Positions 16,776 to 25,377 of a stretch of DNA of 64,000 nucleotides are shown piece by piece. Under the pieces are notes generated by a model, which worked only from the letters and a program-made list of their open reading frames with translations, did not search any database and was not told where the DNA came from. A program made the position numbers and the translations under genes. The stretch covers positions 1-64,000 of the forward strand of contig CAZACK010000012.1 of NCBI GenBank assembly GCA_964483455.1. Direction: 5' to 3'. Position 1 is the first letter of the stretch. Each line of letters opens with the position of its first letter. This DNA is from CAYZJD01 sp964483455 (GTDB taxonomy: Bacteria > Acidobacteriota > Terriglobia > Bryobacterales > Bryobacteraceae).

Positions 16776-17492
16776 CTATTTCGCTCCGGAACGCCGCCGT
16801 TTCCACTCGAACAGCACCACGCCGGCGGCGACGGAGACGTTCAGGGATGGGATTTTGCCTTCCATGGGGATGCGGACGAGGAAATCGCAATGTTTGCGGA
16901 CATGCTCGTGAAGGCCCTTGCCTTCCGAGCCCAGGACGATCGCGGATGGGGTGGCATAGTCGACCTGATCGTAGCGGCGGTCGCCGCGCTCATCGAGCCC
17001 GTAGATCCAGAATCCGCGGCTCTTGAGCGCTTCCAGCGCCCGGCTGATGTTGATGACGCGGACCACGGGCAAGTATTCCAGAGCGCCGGCGGCGGCCTTG
17101 GCGACGGCTTCGGTCAGTCCGGCGGCGCGTCGCTCGGGGATCACCACCGCGCCGGCGCCTGCGGCGCTGGCGGTGCGGATGATCGCGCCGAGGTTGTGCG
17201 GATCTTCTACGCCGTCCAGCAGGACCAGCAATCTGGCGCGGTCGGCGACATCTTCCAGGTCGGCGTAGCGATGCTCGGAGGCCAGCGCCACCACCCCCTG
17301 GTGCGCGCTTCCGCCCGCCAGGCGGTCAAGGGCGGACCGCGGCTCAAAGCGAACGGGAATCGAGGCCGATCGGCAAGCGTCGATCAGTTCCTGGAGTCGC
17401 GGCCCGGCGGCGCCTTTCGCAACCAGCACCCGCTCGAGCGTCCGGCGAGCCCGGAGCGCTTCAAGAACGGGGTGAATCCCCACGAGCGCCAT
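16776..17492 (-). CDS. rlmB: TrmH/SpoU-family 23S rRNA 2'-O-methyltransferase (RlmB-like)
   Basis: The 238-residue protein has an N-terminal substrate-binding domain beginning ALVGIHPVLEAL, then SAHQGVVALAS, then the SPOUT knot motifs: LVLLDGVEDPHNLGAIIRTA (motif 1), PSAIVLGSEGKGL (motif 2) and IPMEGKIPSLNVSVAAGVVLFE (motif 3). These define RlmB/TrmH 2'-O-methyltransferases, which methylate a ribose in 23S rRNA using S-adenosylmethionine. The ATG at 17492 is preferred because GAGG stands a few bases upstream; ATG 17501 is the alternative. First gene of a five-gene group ending with the ureohydrolase. Confidence 0.93.
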   Translation of the reverse strand: MALVGIHPVLEALRARRTLERVLVAKGAAGPRLQELIDACRSASIPVRFEPRSALDRLAGGSAHQGVVALASEHRYADLEDVADRARLLVLLDGVEDPHNLGAIIRTASAAGAGAVVIPERRAAGLTEAVAKAAAGALEYLPVVRVINISRALEALKSRGFWIYGLDERGDRRYDQVDYATPSAIVLGSEGKGLHEHVRKHCDFLVRIPMEGKIPSLNVSVAAGVVLFEWKRRRSGAK

Positions 17493-17570
17493 GGACCTCA
17501 TCGTAGCGCGGGTGATGGAAGGACGACCGGGCCCGCCGCCGGCGAATGTGGGTCTGGCCGCTTCCGACTT

Positions 17571-19172
17571 TTACCAGGTTCGGTCCACGCCGACGACCTC
17601 GATTCGGTCGTTGCGCTTGCGGAGGTACACGGTCACTCGCTTCTTCGCGTCCGGCCCGCCGATGTCTGCCATGAAGTATGTTTCGTTTCCGGCGGCGGCG
17701 ACCTCTGCCGGCAGGTCGAACGAACTCCGGCCATCGAGCGCCGATTTCTGCTCCGTGCCGTTGTCGAAGCGCGACCACTGAACCGAGTAATTGTGAGCCG
17801 GCGAGAATCCGTAGCTGGCCGCAAGATCGACGAACTCAAGCTTGCCGTTGCGGACCGCGAAGCCATCGAGCGGCAGGACCCTGGCGAAATATGTCCGGCC
17901 GACCTTGTCACGGCGCTCGATGAGGCATTTCACCACCCATTCCTCGGCGCGAGGGTCGCTGTACTTGCCGGTCTTCACGATGGCCCGGATCTCGGCGTCG
18001 GTGAACGCCATTACCTGTTTGGCGGCCCAGAAGGTGTCGTCCGGGAGGCGGTTGGCGAAGGCGGGATTAGGGTACTCGGGCCGGTAGCGCTCGGGATCGA
18101 AGATCTTCGATTCAAAGCGTCCCACGGAGGGGAGGTCCGGGTAATTGGCGTGAGCCCAGCGCGGCACGGAGAGGCCCAGGCTGAAGAACTGCGCGGCGGC
18201 GGGCGTCCAGGCGAATAAGTGTTCGTTACCCGAGCGGGCGCTGTTGGCCTTGTCGCTGGCGCTGCCGAGGATGGAACCGAAATCGATCAGGTAGTGCTTG
18301 ATGTAGCGGAGGCCATTCTCCTCGACCAGAAAATCGTCGGTGTTGATGGCGCGCGAGTCGTCATGGCCGAGCCAGGCGCAGAAGACGAACAGTCCGCGCA
18401 GGTCGCGCCGGTGTTCGTGGCGCACGACATCATTCGGGTCATCCCTGCGAACTCCATGGAAGCGGAAGGGGCCCAATTCCTCGCCGGGAATCAGCCGGCT
18501 GGCGGTGGCCCGGTAGCGCCCGTCGGGTTCTTGCCGCACCCGGAGCATGATCTCCGCCACGTCGCGGCCGGTCATCGTCCTCTTCTTGCCTAATTCATCC
18601 CGGATGGTCGAAGCCGGCGTCAGGACGAGTTGTTCCCGGCGGAGGTAGACAACGTAATTGTCCGGGACGTTGTACCCGAGGGCGTAGAAGAACTTCGAGC
18701 CGATGGCGTCGGCGGCGCTGGCCATCTCGGGATTGGTGGCGGGGTCGAACTTCAGCCAGTAGACTTCGCCGCGCCCGTCTTCGATCTTGAATCCCGGTGT
18801 GATGCCTTCGCTCTTGGCGCTGAACACCTTCCAGTCGCCGTCTGCTGGCGGGCGATCGGCGCCCGGTCCACGGACGAGTTCTTCGATGGTCATCCGCCGC
18901 GACCGTTGGCGGTTGGTATGCCACGGGCTGTCCGGAACTTCGCCCAGCGTGTTAACGGCGCCGGCGGGGATGGGCCTATCCGGCGCCTGCTTCTCGCCGG
19001 GCTTGGCGAAGGTGTTCAGGAAGAAGTCGTAGTAGTCGCTCAACTTCCGGCGCTTGGCCTTCTCGACGCGCCGGGGCTTGGGTTCCTGTTGGATCGGGTC
19101 GTCGGGGTAGAACTTGGCCGCACTCAGCCCGCCAGCAAGCGCCAGAAGCAGCCACGCTGTTCGCATCCGCAT
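17571..19172 (-). CDS. Exported protein with a kinase-like core, function unknown
   Basis: This 533-residue protein starts with a signal peptide (MRMRTAWLLLALAGGLSAAK). The middle resembles an atypical protein/lipid-kinase core: EVYWLKFDPATNP (candidate beta-3 lysine, residue 141), a helix around ASAADAIGSKFFYALG, AWLGHDDSRAINTDDFLV (candidate catalytic Asp 271/272 and Asn 277), and KHYLIDFGSILG (DFG, 297-299). The order and spacing resemble HipA/CotH/FAM20-type folds, but no glycine-rich loop of classical kinases is seen. This is inference; a family search is needed. It lies 11 bp after the gene for an outer-membrane barrel. ATG 19166 is an alternative start. Confidence 0.6.
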   Translation of the reverse strand: MRMRTAWLLLALAGGLSAAKFYPDDPIQQEPKPRRVEKAKRRKLSDYYDFFLNTFAKPGEKQAPDRPIPAGAVNTLGEVPDSPWHTNRQRSRRMTIEELVRGPGADRPPADGDWKVFSAKSEGITPGFKIEDGRGEVYWLKFDPATNPEMASAADAIGSKFFYALGYNVPDNYVVYLRREQLVLTPASTIRDELGKKRTMTGRDVAEIMLRVRQEPDGRYRATASRLIPGEELGPFRFHGVRRDDPNDVVRHEHRRDLRGLFVFCAWLGHDDSRAINTDDFLVEENGLRYIKHYLIDFGSILGSASDKANSARSGNEHLFAWTPAAAQFFSLGLSVPRWAHANYPDLPSVGRFESKIFDPERYRPEYPNPAFANRLPDDTFWAAKQVMAFTDAEIRAIVKTGKYSDPRAEEWVVKCLIERRDKVGRTYFARVLPLDGFAVRNGKLEFVDLAASYGFSPAHNYSVQWSRFDNGTEQKSALDGRSSFDLPAEVAAAGNETYFMADIGGPDAKKRVTVYLRKRNDRIEVVGVDRTW

Positions 19173-19183
19173 CGCCTTGCCCC

Positions 19184-20422
19184 CTAGAACACGTTGCCGA
19201 ACTTCACCCAAACCTGGAAGCCCTCGTGGCTGAAACCGGCGTCGATGCGCAAGAACACGGAGTTCCGGACGTTGAAGCGCATGCCGACGCCGGCGGCGGC
19301 CTCCAGATCGCTGAAGTTCAGGTCGGAGCGGCGCCGGAACACCTTGCCGGCATCGCCAAAAACAGCCATGTCGAGACCGCTGAAAGTCTCCCAGCGATAC
19401 TCGGCGTTGCACACCAGCAGGTTGTCGTCATAGAAGCGGAACGGACGGAACCCCCGCAGGTCATCCGAGCCTCCGAGCGTGGGTTGCAGGTAGAACGGCA
19501 CCCGCTGGCCGGGGTCCGTGAACGAAAGCGAGGTCTTTCCGCGCAGCGCGATGACCCGCCGCTCGTTAAAGAACGGGATGTATTGCTGAAGCTCGGCATC
19601 AAGCCGGCGGAAGGAGTGCGAATCCAGCTTGTGGTCGGAATACGCGGAGTAGTGAACGAGGTAGTTGCCGCCGCGTCTCGGACCAGCAGGGAAGTCCCGA
19701 TAATCGAATTGGGCGAAAAAGCCCCCGCGGAAGAAGTCCGTCTGCCGATCGATGCCGGGCGCGGCGGCGGGCGAGAAGATCTGCTCCGACGAGATGAAGC
19801 GTCGATCCGTGCCCGGGCCGACGTTCGTCTGGAGGTAGCCCGCGGTTCCGCCGAGCTTCAAGTAGCGGAACGGCTTGACTCCGAAGGTGGCGTCGTAGGC
19901 CGTGTCCTCGAGGCGGAAGTTACTTCGGGCGGTTTTCGCCGAGTCCGGACCCGGCCCGTAATATTGCATCCGCGGGTAGTCGCGGTGCACGGCATACAGA
20001 TCGAGAAACAGGTGGTCGCCCGCGAGCTTCGGCAGACTTAGCCCAATGTCCATGAGGTAGTACTTCTTGAGCGATCCACGAGCGGAGCCGCGGAAGATGG
20101 CCTGACCGCCGGCAAGTTCTTCGCGAAGGTACTCCGGGCCGATTGCAAAGCCGGAGCCGGTCGTCAGACCGCCGAACTTGAGCCGGAACCCCGCAATGCC
20201 GGCGGTGAGACGTTCCAGGATCTTCTTCTCCTTGATGTCAACGAGCAGTTGTTCCGTTCGCGAGAGCGCATCGGGCTGGAGAGTCTGCGCCTTCTTGTCG
20301 CGGGCGCCTTCGATTTCCGCCTCGCGGCTGGCGGCCTGAGGGTGGAGAACGACGGGAGTCATGACGAAGCACAGACAGAGGGACTTGCACAACCGCCCTG
20401 GTCCGGGGCGGGTCCAGGTCAT
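19184..20422 (-). CDS. BamA/TamA-type outer-membrane beta-barrel protein
   Basis: The 412-residue protein has an N-terminal signal (LCKSLCLCFVMTPVVLHPQAA) and then amphipathic beta strands to a C-terminal phenylalanine (VWVKFGNVF), the outer-membrane insertion signature. Near the end it carries LGGSDDLRGFRPFRFYDDN, the strand-L6-like RGF motif of Omp85 barrels, and YRWETFSGLDMAVFGDAGKVF, typical of the bacterial surface antigen domain. There are no POTRA domains (only about 50 residues precede the barrel), so it is a barrel-only member rather than BamA itself. It is closely linked to the kinase-like gene (11 bp) and the upstream TPR gene (10 bp). ATG 20422 starts at the signal peptide. Confidence 0.87.
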   Translation of the reverse strand: MTWTRPGPGRLCKSLCLCFVMTPVVLHPQAASREAEIEGARDKKAQTLQPDALSRTEQLLVDIKEKKILERLTAGIAGFRLKFGGLTTGSGFAIGPEYLREELAGGQAIFRGSARGSLKKYYLMDIGLSLPKLAGDHLFLDLYAVHRDYPRMQYYGPGPDSAKTARSNFRLEDTAYDATFGVKPFRYLKLGGTAGYLQTNVGPGTDRRFISSEQIFSPAAAPGIDRQTDFFRGGFFAQFDYRDFPAGPRRGGNYLVHYSAYSDHKLDSHSFRRLDAELQQYIPFFNERRVIALRGKTSLSFTDPGQRVPFYLQPTLGGSDDLRGFRPFRFYDDNLLVCNAEYRWETFSGLDMAVFGDAGKVFRRRSDLNFSDLEAAAGVGMRFNVRNSVFLRIDAGFSHEGFQVWVKFGNVF

Positions 20423-20432
20423 GTGGACGATT

Positions 20433-22496
20433 CTACTGCTTTCGAACGGCTTTGGAGGACTCCTGCGCCAGCCGGACACGCGCCCCTTCCAACTTTTTGC
20501 CGACCTTGGAGACCTCGGACGGGTCCAACTCCGAAGGCGGGCTGGCGCTCCATTCCTTGAGGGAGATCTCCCATTGCGCGACCGCCTCCTTCAGCTTGCC
20601 CTTCTTGGCAAGCACGTCGCCCAGGTGGTCGTTGACGGTCGGATCGCGGGGAACCCGCTCGAGCGCTCGCCGTAAGTAAGCCTCGGCCTCGTCCAGATTA
20701 CCCTTGCGGAAATAGACCCATCCGAGGCTGTCCAGGTAGGCGCCGTTGTTCGGCTCCAGTTCCACCGCCTTGCTGACGAGCTGATAAGCCTCATCCAGGC
20801 GAATGTTACGGTCCGCAAGCATGTAGCCAAGGTAGTTGAGCGCGGAGGCGTTCTCGGGATTCAGGTCGATGACTTTGCGGAAAGTAGCTTCCGCCTCTTC
20901 GAAGTTCTTCGAGCGCTCGAACATCGCGCCTCGCATGAAGAGGACGGCTTCCTTTTCGTCCTTGGTTTGTGAGAGTTTCCCTGCCTCGTCGAGAGCCTTG
21001 CCCATTTCGGCGTAATTCTTGACCTTCTCGTAGACCTGGGCGAGGGCGAGGTACGTATTTCGGTCGTCCTTGCCGTCGAGCAGTTTCTTCATCTCGGCAA
21101 CGGCCTGCTCGCCCTTGCCGAGATCGGCCAGGAGGGAGGCGCGGATCAGGCCGATCATCCGGTCGTTCGGATAATTCTTCCGCGCGGCGTCGGCTTCGGC
21201 GATGGCCTGCGTAACGTCCTTGGCCTGCCGGAGGGTGTCGATGACCTGGGCCGAGGCTCTTGGCCCGACCTCCGGATCCAGCTCGGCCATCTTCCGAAAT
21301 GTTTCGACCGCTTCCTTGAAGCGCAGGTTCGAGCGATACAACAGCCCCAGCCGCTCGAGCATCACCAGCCGCCCACCGCGTTCGGAGGCGCTGTAGGACT
21401 TCTTCGCGCTGGAGTCGACAAGGTCCTTCATGAGCTGGATGGCCTCGGCGCCCTTGCCTTCGGCTTCCAGGAGGTTTACCTCGTTGTAGCGGACTTCGAC
21501 ATTGTCCGGATCGAGCTCCTTCGCCCGGTCCAAAGCGGCCCGCGCCTTTTCGAAGTTGCGCTGTTGGCGGTAGATCTGCGACAGCCGCAGGCGGGTCTGA
21601 AGATCGCGGGGATCGGCCTCGGCGATCTCCAGGTAGAGCTTCAGCGCCTCGTCGAGCTGATTGGAGAAGGCGAGATTCTGGGCGAGCGCCTTCTTCAGGT
21701 TGAGGTCGTTCGGCGCCAACTCAAGCGATTTCCGCAGCACCGCGGCGGCGCCGGCGTAGTCCCTCATCTGCTCGTGCGCGTCGGCGAGCGCGGCCAGCGT
21801 GCGCGGATTGGGATTGCGGTCAGCCGCCCGGCGGAGCATTTCGATGGCGCGCCGGGAATCGCCGACGTCGGAGTAGACCATGGCCAGGCCCATCAGAGCT
21901 TCGTCGCTGTTCGGGTCGGTCTCGAGAGCCTTCTTGTACGCCTTCTCCGACTCCACCGAGTTCTGGTCGATCTTGTGCAGCCTCCCCAGCATCAACCAGG
22001 TTTCGATGTCCTTGGCGTCCTTGGCGGCGATCTTCTCATATTGCCCAATGGCCTTGCGGAGCATCTCCTGGTTGATCTTGTTGGTCCGCTGGTCGCCGAT
22101 GAGGCGGGAGTAAATTCGTCCCAGGATGCGGCGGGGCTCGACGGCTTCCGGATTCTGTCTGAGTCTCTCTTCGGCTTCGGTGACGGCGTCGTTGAGGCGC
22201 CCGGCCTGGATGTAAGCCTCGGTGAGCTCCTCGGCGACCTGGCTGGCATCAGGATCGGCTTTCAGCGCCTGCCGGTAGTGGGCAATCGCCTTGGACAGAT
22301 AGTCGCCCGAGTTGCCGTACACGGTGGCCAATTCGGCATACAGATGCCCCATCGAGAAGTGGTAGTAGGCCTCGGCGCGGCCCGCGGGCATCTGCGAGGC
22401 TTGGGATGCAGGGGACTGTGCCTGTGCCGTCCGGCCTCCCGGCAGAGCGACCCAAAAGAATAGAACGACAGCAACAACTCGCATCGTCAGGGTCAT
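20433..22496 (-). CDS. Large exported TPR-repeat protein
   Basis: This protein of about 687 residues has an N-terminal signal (MRVVAVVLFFWVALPGGRTAQAQ). About fifteen tetratricopeptide repeats follow, with family-typical units (AIAHYRQALKADPDA, AYKKALETDPNSDEALMGLA, ALKLYLEIAEADPRD, ARAALDRAKELDPDN, AEATFRKVIDLNPENASALNYLGYML, AEAYLRRALERVPRDP). The C-terminal units resemble PEP-CTERM/PilF-style assembly TPRs, but no other domain is present. The start is uncertain: ATG 22550, 22496 and 22484 are all in frame and none has a good ribosome site; 22496 gives a reasonable signal peptide. It is the first of three adjacent envelope genes (TPR, barrel, kinase-like). Confidence 0.85.
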   Translation of the reverse strand: MTLTMRVVAVVLFFWVALPGGRTAQAQSPASQASQMPAGRAEAYYHFSMGHLYAELATVYGNSGDYLSKAIAHYRQALKADPDASQVAEELTEAYIQAGRLNDAVTEAEERLRQNPEAVEPRRILGRIYSRLIGDQRTNKINQEMLRKAIGQYEKIAAKDAKDIETWLMLGRLHKIDQNSVESEKAYKKALETDPNSDEALMGLAMVYSDVGDSRRAIEMLRRAADRNPNPRTLAALADAHEQMRDYAGAAAVLRKSLELAPNDLNLKKALAQNLAFSNQLDEALKLYLEIAEADPRDLQTRLRLSQIYRQQRNFEKARAALDRAKELDPDNVEVRYNEVNLLEAEGKGAEAIQLMKDLVDSSAKKSYSASERGGRLVMLERLGLLYRSNLRFKEAVETFRKMAELDPEVGPRASAQVIDTLRQAKDVTQAIAEADAARKNYPNDRMIGLIRASLLADLGKGEQAVAEMKKLLDGKDDRNTYLALAQVYEKVKNYAEMGKALDEAGKLSQTKDEKEAVLFMRGAMFERSKNFEEAEATFRKVIDLNPENASALNYLGYMLADRNIRLDEAYQLVSKAVELEPNNGAYLDSLGWVYFRKGNLDEAEAYLRRALERVPRDPTVNDHLGDVLAKKGKLKEAVAQWEISLKEWSASPPSELDPSEVSKVGKKLEGARVRLAQESSKAVRKQ

Positions 22497-22594
22497 GGAC
22501 CAATTGCTCTTCGCCACCCAGAAATCGGACCGGCGGCCAAAGATCCTCATTCACAAGTATAGCGGAATTCCGGCAGCCGGCCCGGACGCCAACA

Positions 22595-23056
22595 TCAGCG
22601 GAGTGCGTAGATGTCGTAGGTGACTTCGTTCTTGGCGAGTCGAGCTTCTCCGACGCCCAGGCATAGCAGCCGGTTGAGCCATCCATAACTCGGATGAGAG
22701 GTCCAAAAGCGAGGAGCCATGCGAATCGGAATCACGGCAGGCAAGTCCTGGCGGAGGAACCTCTGATAGCCATCCTCGCCCAGGTCGGAGACTCCCTGGT
22801 ATGCGGTCAGGATAAGGGCGCCGTCGTCGGTTTCCATCGTTGCGCGAACATCGAGGATCGCCACCCCGTCGGTCCGGACAGTCAGCCAGTCTCCACCGAC
22901 AGGCCTGATCTTGCCTCGCAGCTTGGGGCCGCCGACCTCTCCGCCCGTTACATAGAAATTGGCCCGGAGGCCTTCGGCGACCGGACCGATCACTTCAGGC
23001 TGTCCCGCCAAGGTGGCAGTGTAGGAGAAAATGTGTTCCAGTTTGTAGTCAATCAT
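22595..23056 (-). CDS. DUF3237-family protein
   Basis: The 153-residue protein matches the DUF3237 pattern: it starts LEHIFSYTATLAGQPEVIGPV, contains GLRANFYVTGGEVGGPKLRGKI and DWLTVRTDGVAILDVRATMETDDGALI, and ends with HPSYGWLNRLLCLGVGE before EVTYDIYAL. The family is a small calycin-like beta barrel of unknown function, often near catabolic genes. There is no signal peptide. It sits leftward, 98 bp upstream of the large TPR gene, and diverges from the TauE cluster. Confidence 0.88.
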   Translation of the reverse strand: MIDYKLEHIFSYTATLAGQPEVIGPVAEGLRANFYVTGGEVGGPKLRGKIRPVGGDWLTVRTDGVAILDVRATMETDDGALILTAYQGVSDLGEDGYQRFLRQDLPAVIPIRMAPRFWTSHPSYGWLNRLLCLGVGEARLAKNEVTYDIYALR

Positions 23057-23330
23057 GAGCGCGTCCCTCTCCTACGGGTAGCGCGAAAAGGCCGCGGCCC
23101 GCAACCGTCCAACGGCGGCGCCGTGGCCCGGCGCCGGGACAGGCGGGCCCGAAGGAGGCGGCGCATGCCGGAAGCGTGGCTCGTCGCGTTAGTCGTGCTG
23201 GCTCGCGGTCCACCTTCAGGTGCTGACGAGAAAGGCCAAACTCGCTGGCCGGACGCGGTTCGGCAACCGGAGTCCGAACAGGTTACACTCGGTTGATGGA
23301 GGGGCTGATCTGGTACACAAGGGCCGATCG
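23057..23330. other. Divergent promoter region, no gene recognised
   Basis: This 274-base stretch separates the divergent DUF3237 and membrane-protein genes. It is very GC rich around 23090-23170. No convincing -35/-10 pair or riboswitch fold could be picked out by eye, though promoters for both directions must lie here. Confidence 0.4.
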
Positions 23331-23606
23331 ATGCTGAGAAGTGCGACCGCGGTGCTGCTTCTGTCGCCGCTGGCAGCACGGGCCGCGGGCGTCAAAGCCG
23401 AGGGGATGGTCTTCGTGGCCGACAGCCGCGGCCTTTCGGGCTGGGCCGCCTGGTGGGCGAACCTTTACAACGAAAGCCTCGCCTATTTCACGCTGGCAAC
23501 GGTCCTGATCGTTCCTACCCTGGGCATGATCCTCGGCCTGCTGACCGATTTCTTCATGGCGCGGATCGGGATCAACTTGAGGTCCAGAAAATTCGCCGAT
23601 CACTAG
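23331..23606 (+). CDS. Small membrane protein of the TauE/dikinase cluster
   Basis: The 91-residue protein has an N-terminal signal or anchor (TAVLLLSPLAARAAG) and a short extracytoplasmic segment with GLSGWAAWWANLYNES. One C-terminal transmembrane helix follows (TLATVLIVPTLGMILGLLTD), then a charged tail (FFMARIGINLRSRK). I recognise the W-x-x-W/NLYN segment plus the LLTDFFMxRIGI tail as a conserved companion of TauE-like permeases in some deltaproteobacteria; that memory needs a search. It is the first gene of a rightward cluster with the permease 54 bp downstream. ATG 23331 starts at the signal; the frame is open further upstream. Confidence 0.7.
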   Translation: MLRSATAVLLLSPLAARAAGVKAEGMVFVADSRGLSGWAAWWANLYNESLAYFTLATVLIVPTLGMILGLLTDFFMARIGINLRSRKFADH

Positions 23607-23660
23607 CGCGGAGGGCGGCTCGACACCGCCGGCCTAGTCTCTGGAGCGAGGAGATCATTG

Positions 23661-24731
23661 ATGGATTGGCTGTATGTCAGGATGCCGATTGCCGGAGTCG
23701 AGGTCCTCTGGCCCGGATTGGTCATTCTGGGCCTTGGAGTGGGCATCATCGGAGGCTTCTTCGGGATGGGTGGGGCCTGGATGGTCACACCCGGTCTTAA
23801 TATCCTCGGCTTTCCGATGGCCTTCGCGATCGGCACGGACATCGCGCACATGGCCGGCAAGTCGCTGGTCTCCACCATTCGCCACGGTAAATTCGGGAAC
23901 GTGGACTACAAGCTGGGCACGATCATGGCTGTGGGAACGGTGGGGGGATTCGAGGCGGGCGCCCAGATGATCATGTGGCTGGAGCGGATCGGCCGCGTGG
24001 AGGCTGCGGTTCGCTACGGCTACCTTGTCCTGCTGACGTTGATCGCGTGGGTCTTGTTCGCCGATGTGGCGAAGAAGAGGAAGAGGGAACTGGAGGCGTT
24101 GCAGGCCGGCGCCGCACCCGATGAACAGGCGGCAGGCATCGAGTGGTACAAGACGTTTCACAAGATCAGGATCCCGCCGATGGTGTACTTCGAGAAGGCC
24201 GGGCTGCACTGCTCGGCGTGGCTCCCGATCACGGTGAGCTTCTTCACCGGATGGCTGGCGGGCGTGCTTGGGATCGGCGGCGGCCTCATCCGGATGCCGG
24301 CGCTCATCTACCTGGTCGGATGCCCGACGCACGTGGCGGTGGGCACCGACCTGTTTGAGGTGGCCATTTCAGGACTGTATGGCGCGGCGACGTACACTTA
24401 CAAGGGACGAACCGAACTTGGCGCTGTCATCATCATGCTGATTGGGGCGTCGGTCGGTGCGCAGATCGGCGCGGTGGCGACGAAGTACGTCCGGGGCTAC
24501 GGGATTCGCGTCTTCTTCGCGGTGGCGGTGGCGGGCTGCGCGCTGTCGGTCGCTCTAAAATCGTTCGCTTCGGCGAACGCCGCCTGGAAGGGCTTCTTCG
24601 ACCATGCGGCCACGGTGCTGATCCTCGGCCTGGTCGCCTCGCTGTCCCTGTTGATTCTCGGCAAGTTCTTCGCGGGCGTCCGGGAAGAGCTGGCGGATAA
24701 GAGGAAGGGGTCGCTCATTGGGGTTCGTTGA
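23661..24731 (+). CDS. TauE/SafE-family permease (sulfite/organosulfonate exporter-like)
   Basis: The 356-residue polytopic membrane protein has the duplicated signature of the family: GLGVGIIGGFFGMGGAWMVTPGL with GTDIAHMAGKS in the first half, and GWLAGVLGIGGGLIRMPALIYLVG with VAVGTDLFEVAISG in the second. About eight to nine membrane spans are visible. Relatives export sulfite, sulfoacetate or other sulfur or carboxylate anions; the substrate here is unknown. A soluble loop of about 60 residues (KKRKRELEALQAGAAPDEQ region) separates the halves, longer than usual. ATG 23661 follows GAGGAG at good spacing. The next gene overlaps by 14 bp. Confidence 0.92.
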   Translation: MDWLYVRMPIAGVEVLWPGLVILGLGVGIIGGFFGMGGAWMVTPGLNILGFPMAFAIGTDIAHMAGKSLVSTIRHGKFGNVDYKLGTIMAVGTVGGFEAGAQMIMWLERIGRVEAAVRYGYLVLLTLIAWVLFADVAKKRKRELEALQAGAAPDEQAAGIEWYKTFHKIRIPPMVYFEKAGLHCSAWLPITVSFFTGWLAGVLGIGGGLIRMPALIYLVGCPTHVAVGTDLFEVAISGLYGAATYTYKGRTELGAVIIMLIGASVGAQIGAVATKYVRGYGIRVFFAVAVAGCALSVALKSFASANAAWKGFFDHAATVLILGLVASLSLLILGKFFAGVREELADKRKGSLIGVR

Positions 24732-25329
24732 TCGGAGACACAGGCTTGGCGTGTCGCTCGGCTTGCTGCTGGCGGCAACGGCCGTGCTCGACCTGGTCGG
24801 CTGCGGGCAGACCGGCAAAGTCAACCAGGGCCGGGTGGTTGCCTACGACGTGGAAAGAGGACTGGCGACGATCATCAGCGACTCCAACCCCACGGATCCC
24901 AAAGAGCCGCGATACGATGCGCTGCCTCCGGTGGAGGTGAAGATCCCGGCCGATCCGAGGCAGATGGGGCCGGCGCCGCGGGCGGGCCGCCTGGTTTCCC
25001 TGGACACGGACCGGATGGAGCTCACGGTTTTCGAGAAGTCGAGCCGGACATTGCGAGCGATTCCGTGCAGGCTGGTCGAACGCCGCGCGAACCTGCGCGG
25101 AAACGAACGGCGGGCCGCGGAGTTACTGATTCCCGTCGTGGACCGCGGCAGTAAGACAATCACGATCTATTCGAGCCAGACGCAGGAGCTGATCCGGCTG
25201 TCGGTGCCGGATGTCTACTTGGACCTGCCGGAAGACACCTGGCGCTTCGGGGACGAGGTCCGCTACTATTTCAAAGACCCCGCCCAGGCGCTCCGGATGA
25301 TGAACGTCACCAGAACCCGGATTTTCTAA
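24718..25329 (+). CDS. Lipoprotein of the TauE/dikinase cluster (DUF4881-like)
   Basis: The 203-residue protein begins with a TTG inside the end of the permease gene. It has a basic n-region (DRRHRLG), a hydrophobic core and the lipobox LVGC, with lipidated cysteine near residue 29. The mature part is beta rich: GRVVAYDVERGLATIISD, YDALPPVEVKIPADP, GRLVSLDTDRMELTVFE, WRFGDEVRYYFKDPAQALRMMNVT. This layout recalls DUF4881 lipoproteins, but the name is from memory. The 14-bp overlap with the permease and close linkage to the dikinase mark it as part of one system, probably on the periplasmic side of a membrane. Confidence 0.75.
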   Translation: MGFVDRRHRLGVSLGLLLAATAVLDLVGCGQTGKVNQGRVVAYDVERGLATIISDSNPTDPKEPRYDALPPVEVKIPADPRQMGPAPRAGRLVSLDTDRMELTVFEKSSRTLRAIPCRLVERRANLRGNERRAAELLIPVVDRGSKTITIYSSQTQELIRLSVPDVYLDLPEDTWRFGDEVRYYFKDPAQALRMMNVTRTRIF

Positions 25330-25377
25330 CGTGGCTTCGCGGCGCATGGCGCCGCGTCACAGTCAGGCGAGTGATCC

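Noticed and set aside
16762..16890. N-terminal extension of gamma-glutamyltransferase
   Set aside because: The 43 extra codons are Arg-rich, overlap the methyltransferase gene in another frame and would bury the signal peptide.
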